Positions 57,567 to 64,000 of a stretch of DNA of 64,000 nt are shown piece by piece (position 1 is the stretch's first letter; every line of letters starts with the position of its first letter). The position numbers and the translations under genes were made by a program. The notes under the pieces are model-generated. The model was not told the DNA's origin. It ran no database searches and saw only the letters and a program-made list of their open reading frames with translations. Source of the stretch: an uncultured Flaviramulus sp. (GTDB lineage: Bacteria; Bacteroidota; Bacteroidia; Flavobacteriales; Flavobacteriaceae); NCBI GenBank assembly GCA_947501105.1, contig CANMUP010000003.1, positions 124,001 through 188,000 on the forward strand. Reading direction: 5' to 3'.

Positions 57567-58655
57567 ATGAATTTTAAAAAAATTAGTATTCTGTGCTTAA
57601 CACTGTTTGTAACCTACAATAGTAATGCGCAAGATGTCTCCTTTGAAGATTATAATCCTACTTCAACGCTTGTAGTACCAGGTAAAATTATTAAAAAATC
57701 AAAATTTCCATTCATTGATGTACATGGGCATCAATACAGAATGCCAACACAAAATTTAACTCCAGTTATTGCAGCAATGGACACCTTGAATATGGGGATC
57801 ATGGTAAATTTAAGTGGTCGCACTGGCGAAGATTTACAGAAATCTGTAAAGAATATTGCAGATCATTATCCAAATCGTTTTGTTGTATTTGCTAATATTA
57901 ATTTTAACGAAGCAGGAGCAGAAGGTTGGATTGAAAAAAAGGTTACTCAGTTAAAAGAAGATGTGAAAAATGGAGCAAGAGGACTAAAAGTATACAAAAG
58001 CCTTGGTATGTATAATAAAGATGTTAACGGAAATAGATTGGCTATTGATGATGAACGATTAGATCCTATTTGGGATGCCTGTGGAGATTTAGGGATTCCA
58101 GTATTAATTCACTCAGCAGATCCTAAATCTTTTTGGGATGAATTTGATATAGATAATGAACGTTGGTTAGAGCTTAAAACACACCCAAGAAGAAAACGTA
58201 GTGCTAAAGACCCAGCACCTTGGGAGCAAATCATTGCTGAGCAACACAAAATGTTTAAAGAACACCCCAAAACTACATTTATAAATGCACACATGGGTTG
58301 GTATGCAAATAACTTGAATAAGCTAGGAGAATTACTCGATGAGATACCAAACATGAATGTTGGCATTGGAGCTATTATAGCTGAATTGGGTAGACAACCA
58401 CGATATGCAAAGGCTTTTTTTATAAAATATCAAGATCGAATTCTCTTTGGAAAAGATAGTTGGAAACCAGAAGAGTTTCCTACTTATTTTAGAGTTTTAG
58501 AAACTAATGATGAATATTTTCCATATCACAAAAAATACCACGCATATTGGGCAATGTATGGCTTAGATTTACCAGATGAGGTTCTTAAAAAAGTGTATTA
58601 TAAAAATGCGCTACGTATTGTTCCTGGTTTAGATAAAAATTTATTTCCAAATTAA
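57567..58655 (+). CDS. Amidohydrolase family protein
   Basis: FIDVHGHQYRMPTQNLTPVI...NAHMGWYANNLNKL...ILFGKDSW. Confidence 0.87.
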   Translation: MNFKKISILCLTLFVTYNSNAQDVSFEDYNPTSTLVVPGKIIKKSKFPFIDVHGHQYRMPTQNLTPVIAAMDTLNMGIMVNLSGRTGEDLQKSVKNIADHYPNRFVVFANINFNEAGAEGWIEKKVTQLKEDVKNGARGLKVYKSLGMYNKDVNGNRLAIDDERLDPIWDACGDLGIPVLIHSADPKSFWDEFDIDNERWLELKTHPRRKRSAKDPAPWEQIIAEQHKMFKEHPKTTFINAHMGWYANNLNKLGELLDEIPNMNVGIGAIIAELGRQPRYAKAFFIKYQDRILFGKDSWKPEEFPTYFRVLETNDEYFPYHKKYHAYWAMYGLDLPDEVLKKVYYKNALRIVPGLDKNLFPN

Positions 58656-58743
58656 AGTTTATTAAATACTTAGTATTGGTTATTTATTATTGCAATACAT
58701 TACATATTAGAATCTGATAGAATCTGTTTAGATTTTTAATTTT

Positions 58744-60294
58744 TTATAAAGGAATATTCCCATGCTTCCGTTTTGGGGTATCTACTACTTTATCTTCTAA
58801 CATAGAAAACGCTTTAATAAGTTTACGCCGTGTATTTTTAGGCAAAATAACTTCATCTATAAAACCGCGTTGCGCTGCACGATATGGGTTTGCAAATTTT
58901 TCAGCGTATTCAGTTTCTTTTTCAGCTAATTTCTCAGCAGGGTCATCAGCTGCTGCAATTTCTCTTCTGAAAATAATCTCACTAGCACCTTTAGCTCCCA
59001 TAACGGCTATTTCTGCTCCTGGCCATGCAAAGTTTAAGTCGGCACCAATGTGTTTAGAATTCATAACATCGTAAGCACCGCCATAAGCTTTCCTAGTAAT
59101 TACCGTAACTCGTGGTACAGTGGCTTCGCTTAGTGCGTACAATAGTTTAGCACCATGAACTATAATGCCATTCCATTCTTGATCGGTTCCTGGTAAAAAG
59201 CCTGGTACATCAACTAAAACTAATAATGGAATATTAAAACAATCGCAAAAGCGTGTAAATCGAGCCGCTTTAGTGGAGCTTTTTACACCTAAAACACCAG
59301 CTAAAAATTGAGGTTGATTGGCAATAATGCCAACACTTCGTCCTCCTAAACGCGCAAATCCAACAATAATATTTTCGGCATAATCTTTATGAATTTCATA
59401 AAAAGAATCTTCATCAATAATGCCAGAGATTACCTCATGCATGTCATAGGGTTTATTAGGATTATCTGGTACAATATCTGATAAAACATCTCTTATTTCA
59501 TCATTAAGTTTAAAGTCTAATTTTTTTGTGGTCTCAGTATTATTTTGTGGTAAGTAACTTAAAAGTGTTTTTAAATCCTCTAAACATTCAATATCATTTG
59601 CTGAGGTTTTGTGTGCCACACCAGATTTTGATGCATGGGTATAAGCTCCTCCCAATTCTTCGCTAGTAACTTCTTCATTGGTAACCGTTTTTACAACATT
59701 TGGTCCTGTTACAAACATGTAACTAGTATTTTCTACCATCATTGTAAAATCTGTCATGGCTGGCGAATATACAGCACCACCTGCACAAGGCCCCATAATA
59801 GCTGAAATTTGTGGAATCACTCCTGATGCTTGAACGTTTCTATAAAAAATATCGGCATAACCGCCAAGTGAGCGTACACCTTCTTGAATACGCGCACCTC
59901 CAGAGTCGTTTAAACCAATAATTGGCGCTCCAACTTTAACTGCTAAATCCATGATTTTGCAAATCTTTTCTGCATGTGTTTCTGATAATGCCCCACCAAA
60001 AACCGTAAAGTCTTGGGCATACACATACACTAATCTACTATTTACGGTACCATAACCTGTAATTACCCCATCTCCAAAATAGATCTCTTTTTCCATTCCA
60101 AAATCGGTAGTTCTGTGAGTTACTAATACACCAATTTCTTCAAAAGAACCATCATCCATTAAATAATTAACCCGCTCTCGAGCCGTTAATTTTTTCTTTG
60201 CATGCTGTTTGTCAATGCGTTTTTGTCCACCTCCTAAATGTGCTAAAGCAATACGTTCATTGAGTTTGTTTAGTTTATTTTCTTTTGAGCTCAT
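58744..60294 (-). CDS. Acyl-CoA carboxylase subunit beta
   Basis: [47 protein letters not shown]. Confidence 0.93.
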   Translation of the reverse strand: MSSKENKLNKLNERIALAHLGGGQKRIDKQHAKKKLTARERVNYLMDDGSFEEIGVLVTHRTTDFGMEKEIYFGDGVITGYGTVNSRLVYVYAQDFTVFGGALSETHAEKICKIMDLAVKVGAPIIGLNDSGGARIQEGVRSLGGYADIFYRNVQASGVIPQISAIMGPCAGGAVYSPAMTDFTMMVENTSYMFVTGPNVVKTVTNEEVTSEELGGAYTHASKSGVAHKTSANDIECLEDLKTLLSYLPQNNTETTKKLDFKLNDEIRDVLSDIVPDNPNKPYDMHEVISGIIDEDSFYEIHKDYAENIIVGFARLGGRSVGIIANQPQFLAGVLGVKSSTKAARFTRFCDCFNIPLLVLVDVPGFLPGTDQEWNGIIVHGAKLLYALSEATVPRVTVITRKAYGGAYDVMNSKHIGADLNFAWPGAEIAVMGAKGASEIIFRREIAAADDPAEKLAEKETEYAEKFANPYRAAQRGFIDEVILPKNTRRKLIKAFSMLEDKVVDTPKRKHGNIPL

Positions 60295-60389
60295 ATCTTT
60301 TTTTGCTAAGTCGCAAAGATGCGAAGTTTAATTTTTATTTTTATTTTTCTTAATTTAGTACCTAATTACTGTTACTGTAAGCAATCAAT

Positions 60390-61829
60390 TTATTTAGGTA
60401 ATCGCAATAAATTTTGATCTTTTATATATTGTTTTACAGCAATAAGAGCTGCAATTTTCGCTTCGTTTTCTGTTTCTTTTTGTAGGGCTTCTGGTGAATA
60501 ATAATCCTTCACAAAATGAGTATCAAAATTACCTGAACGAAAAGAGTCATGATTACAAACGTATTTTCCGAATGGGAGCGTGGTTTGGACACCTTCAACA
60601 TGATAGTTTTCAATGGCTTTTATCATGAGCTGAATGGCTTCATCTCTAGTATTTCCGTAAGTAATTAATTTTGACAGCATCGGGTCGTAATAAATAGGGA
60701 TATCCATGCCTTCTTCAAAACCATTATCTACTCGAATATTTTCACCAACTGGGAGTTTGTATACATCTAAGCGCCCAACACTTGGTAAGAAATCATTTAA
60801 AGGATCTTCAGCGTAAACGCGCAATTCTAAAGCATGCCCATTAATTTTTAAATCTTCTTGTTTTATTTGAAGTGATTCACCACGAGCTACTCGAATTTGA
60901 AGTTCAACTAAATCAACACCAGAAATTAATTCGGTTACAGGATGTTCTACTTGTAGCCTAGTATTCATTTCTAAAAAGTAGAAATTATGATTGGCATCTA
61001 ATAAAAACTCCACAGTTCCAGCACCCAAATAATCACAAGATCTTGCAACATTAATAGCCGCTTGCCCCATTTTTTCGCGTAATTCAGGAGTTAAAACACA
61101 AGAAGGGGCTTCTTCAACTACTTTTTGATGACGTCGTTGAATACTACATTCTCGCTCAAAGAAATGCAATACATTACCATGACTATCTGCCATAACTTGA
61201 ATTTCTACATGCCGGGGAGAAGTAACATATTTTTCAACAAAAACGGAACCATCACCAAAAGCAGAAGTAGCTTCACTTATGGCACGTTTCATTTGTTCTT
61301 CAACATCTTTTTCTTTTTCAACAACACGCATGCCTTTACCGCCGCCGCCTGCTGCAGCTTTAATAAGAATAGGGAACCCTATCTGTTTTGCAATCTCAAC
61401 AGCTTCGGTAGGATCTATAACGGCTCTATCAACACCAGGAACCATAGGGATATTGTAATCTTTCACAGCATCTTTAGCGGCTAATTTGTCGCCCATCATT
61501 TGTATGGCTTTTGAACGAGGACCAATAAAAATGATGTTGTTTTTTTCGGCAAGTTCAGCAAAATCTGCGTTTTCACTTAAAAAACCATAACCAGGATGAA
61601 TGGCATCTACATGTAATTGTTTTGCAACTTCTATGATTTTGTCGCCTCTTAAATATGATTGATTTGAAGGTGGTTCGCCAATACAAACGGCCTCATCTGC
61701 AAATTTTACATGCGGTGCATTTCTATCAGCAGTAGAAAATACAGCTACTGTTTTTATGCCCATTTTTTGAGCAGTTTTCATAACTCTAATAGCTATTTCG
61801 CCTCTGTTTGCAATTAATATTTTTTTCAT
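60390..61829 (-). CDS. accC: Biotin carboxylase
   Basis: KKILIANRGEIAIRVMKTAQ, HPGYGFLSENADFAE, FLEMNTRLQVEHPVTE. Confidence 0.93.
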   Translation of the reverse strand: MKKILIANRGEIAIRVMKTAQKMGIKTVAVFSTADRNAPHVKFADEAVCIGEPPSNQSYLRGDKIIEVAKQLHVDAIHPGYGFLSENADFAELAEKNNIIFIGPRSKAIQMMGDKLAAKDAVKDYNIPMVPGVDRAVIDPTEAVEIAKQIGFPILIKAAAGGGGKGMRVVEKEKDVEEQMKRAISEATSAFGDGSVFVEKYVTSPRHVEIQVMADSHGNVLHFFERECSIQRRHQKVVEEAPSCVLTPELREKMGQAAINVARSCDYLGAGTVEFLLDANHNFYFLEMNTRLQVEHPVTELISGVDLVELQIRVARGESLQIKQEDLKINGHALELRVYAEDPLNDFLPSVGRLDVYKLPVGENIRVDNGFEEGMDIPIYYDPMLSKLITYGNTRDEAIQLMIKAIENYHVEGVQTTLPFGKYVCNHDSFRSGNFDTHFVKDYYSPEALQKETENEAKIAALIAVKQYIKDQNLLRLPK

Positions 61830-61832
61830 GGT

Positions 61833-62318
61833 CTATTGGAATTCAATTAACAACTGATTTTTTTCTACAGCATCACTTTTGTTTACCGAAATAGATTTAA
61901 TAACACCATCTCTTGGAGATGTGATAATATTTTCCATTTTCATAGCTTCAAGAATTAATAGCGTATCATTTTCTTTAACCTCCTGATTAACTTCAATGGA
62001 AATATCTAAAATTAAACCAGGCATAGGAGCTTTTATAGAATTGACATGCTTAGTTGAGCCAATTTCAAACCCCATATCTTTAATTAAAAGATCTAAATTG
62101 TTGAAAATATTAACGTTATAAGTGTTGTTGTTAACTTTTACTTTGTATGATTTTGTATTTAAATCTGCATCTACTATTTCAGATTTATAAGATTTGTTTT
62201 GCTGAAGAATATGGAATTCAGTTTCTGAAACTTGTAAAGCATCAAGAGTAGATAGGTCTTCGTCTTTAATTTCAAAATCGAAAGTATTATTTACGTTGGC
62301 TTTAAAAATATTACTCAT
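61833..62318 (-). CDS. Biotin carboxyl carrier protein
   Basis: biotinylation motif LILEAMKMENII. Confidence 0.92.
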   Translation of the reverse strand: MSNIFKANVNNTFDFEIKDEDLSTLDALQVSETEFHILQQNKSYKSEIVDADLNTKSYKVKVNNNTYNVNIFNNLDLLIKDMGFEIGSTKHVNSIKAPMPGLILDISIEVNQEVKENDTLLILEAMKMENIITSPRDGVIKSISVNKSDAVEKNQLLIEFQ

Positions 62319-62453
62319 GAGCGTTGTAATTTAGTTCGTAGTAAATATAATTATAATGAACGTGAATTGATTCCTAAAAATAAGAATCAATTCAGCTTTG
62401 TTTGGTAAAACTATCTAATTATTGAGCAAGAAAAAATGAGTTTTGTCATGTAT

Positions 62454-63128
62454 TTAGACTTTAAAATGAGAATTATTTTGATGACGTTTTATTGCTTTTC
62501 GAGACAATATTAAGCCTATAAAAAGCGATACAAAAGCACCAATCCAAATTCCAGGAACAAAATCTATAAATAAGAAAAAGTCGTAGGCACCATGAAAAAC
62601 GACAGCTAGCAATAAGCCAGTTAAGTTTAGTACTATTCTATTATTTGAAAATTTTGCTTTCCCCATATAATAACCCATTAAAATACCAAAAGTAGCATGC
62701 GCAGGAACTGCAGTAAATGCTCTAAGTAATGCTGTTTGGTAACCACCTTCTAGCACATAAAAAATATTTTCGGTTGCTGCAAAACCCATAGATACCATAA
62801 CGGCGTAAACAATACCATCAAAGGGTTCGTTAAAGGCTTTGTTTTTTTGTGAAAAGTATCTAACAATTACATATTTGCTAAACTCCTCGGTTAATGCAAC
62901 TACAAAAAACGCTTTTATAAACTGCTGAAAAATGCTGGTATGATTTGTTAATGGCAAAACCACATCAATTGCATAATAGAGAATAGTAGTAATTACAATA
63001 CTTACAATAGCACCTAATAAAAAGTTGTAAAAAAGTAAGCGCTTGGGTTCCTTTTCGTATTTATCTTTAAAATATATATAGAGTATTATTATAAAAACAG
63101 GAGCAATTGCGGTAAGTAGTAAATTCAT
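62454..63128 (-). CDS. PrsW family intramembrane metalloprotease
   Basis: ALTEEFSKYVIVRYF, FDGIVYAVMVSMGFAATENIFYV, VVFHGAYDF. Confidence 0.9.
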   Translation of the reverse strand: MNLLLTAIAPVFIIILYIYFKDKYEKEPKRLLFYNFLLGAIVSIVITTILYYAIDVVLPLTNHTSIFQQFIKAFFVVALTEEFSKYVIVRYFSQKNKAFNEPFDGIVYAVMVSMGFAATENIFYVLEGGYQTALLRAFTAVPAHATFGILMGYYMGKAKFSNNRIVLNLTGLLLAVVFHGAYDFFLFIDFVPGIWIGAFVSLFIGLILSRKAIKRHQNNSHFKV

Positions 63129-63192
63129 TTATAAAATGAGCTATATTAAAGCGGTTAACATATTCAGATTAAAAGTAGTCAAAAAAATATAG

Positions 63193-63747
63193 TTATTTAA
63201 TTCTTCTTATAATGTTTTGCAAAACAGTTTCGTAATACGATTTGTTTGAAGGAACAAAATGATTTTCGTTATCATTTATGTTATCAATAAGCTGTTTAAA
63301 ATCATCTGTAGAAATTAGTTTTAAAGCTTCAACTTCTTCAGTTTGTGGTATTAAATCAGAAAGAGCAACTTTTAACTCTGAGATAAAAGAATGATGAAAC
63401 TCATTGTCAATAATACCATTTTCATAAGTTTGAAAACATTCATAAACACCAATTTTAATCAAGTCATTTTCAAAAAGGGACAACCCAATTTCTTCTTTAG
63501 TTTCTCTTATGGCGCCTTGTATAATGGTTTCTCCAGTATCTATATGCCCAGCTACCGAAACATCCCAAAGAAGCGGGAAAATTATTTTTTTTGCAGATCG
63601 TTGCGATAGTAAAACACCTCCATTGTTGGTGTAAAACCAAACATGAGCTGTGTTATGATAATGTCCTTCTTTATGGATGATTGATTTAGGTACAGATTTA
63701 CCAGTTGGTTCGCCTTGCTTTGTTACTATATCAATAAACTCATCCAT
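63193..63747 (-). CDS. NUDIX hydrolase
   Basis: AGHIDTGETIIQGAIRETKEEIGL Nudix box. Confidence 0.92.
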   Translation of the reverse strand: MDEFIDIVTKQGEPTGKSVPKSIIHKEGHYHNTAHVWFYTNNGGVLLSQRSAKKIIFPLLWDVSVAGHIDTGETIIQGAIRETKEEIGLSLFENDLIKIGVYECFQTYENGIIDNEFHHSFISELKVALSDLIPQTEEVEALKLISTDDFKQLIDNINDNENHFVPSNKSYYETVLQNIIRRIK

Positions 63748-63756
63748 ATTAAACCT

Positions 63757-64000
63757 TTATAAATGAGAAGCTATACATGATATTAGAGGCTTAAAATCTT
63801 CGGCTGTATTGAATAAATGACAAGAAATCCTAATATAATTGCCCCTAAATGAAACAAAAATATTTTTGTTAAATAAGTCTTTCTTTAAGGCATCAACATC
63901 TAATCTTTCAGGTAATCTAACTCCGAATAGATGATGTGTTCTATATTCTGAATCTTCAATATAGCAACCTAAAGCTTTTAATTCTTTAACAGCTTCCGCA
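63757..64000 (-). CDS. Aminotransferase class V-like protein, C-terminus (partial)
   Basis: Translated ...HHLFGVRLPERLDVDALKKDLFNKNIFVSFRGNYIRISCHLFNTAEDFKPLISCIASHL*. Confidence 0.65.
   Translation of the reverse strand, partial: AEAVKELKALGCYIEDSEYRTHHLFGVRLPERLDVDALKKDLFNKNIFVSFRGNYIRISCHLFNTAEDFKPLISCIASHL

Noticed and set aside
58744-62318. Unusual biotin-carboxylase cluster
   Set aside because: BCCP, biotin carboxylase and carboxyltransferase in this order is an ordinary acyl-CoA carboxylase operon.

Overview
This is a 64-kb AT-rich chromosomal window from a Bacteroidetes genome, most likely Flavobacteriaceae. Supporting markers are the gldF/gldG genes, TTG-N19-TAnnTTTG promoters, bshB1 and a ResB-CcsA fusion. 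It is mostly ordinary core or metabolic sequence: ccsBA, pckA, nifJ/PFOR, dnaN, phoH, purC, a biotin-dependent carboxylase cluster, transporters and one tRNA-His. No prophage, CRISPR array, rRNA, transposase or integrase was recognised. The unexplained structure lies between and around genes. (1) A 402-bp unit at 11818-12219 has a small GIY-YIG nuclease ORF bounded by REP-like inverted ends; its right end abuts an rlmF gene whose conserved N-terminus has no canonical start codon. (2) Cassette-like boundaries around small accessory genes at 35.9-36.7 kb and 44.0-45.6 kb are attC-like. Three ungapped copies of AAGCAATTAWTTWTACACG..GTTRTARRRCGTTT lie at the 3' side of genes, a second palindromic repeat lies at the 5' side, and the start/end sequences covary (GGGC/GCCC and AAAC/GTTT). 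(3) Three phased 23-bp dyads (28-bp period) abut the predicted promoter of a SatD/DUF3307 operon. (4) A GG-N10-GC sigma-54 promoter with an upstream CGTTA/TAACG dyad precedes osmC (nifJ downstream), near a cNMP-binding/sigma-54 activator and two class III nucleotide cyclases. (5) Several other REP-like repeat families occur, including an inverted pair flanking the phoH region. All family names come from reading the protein translations; no database search was run.
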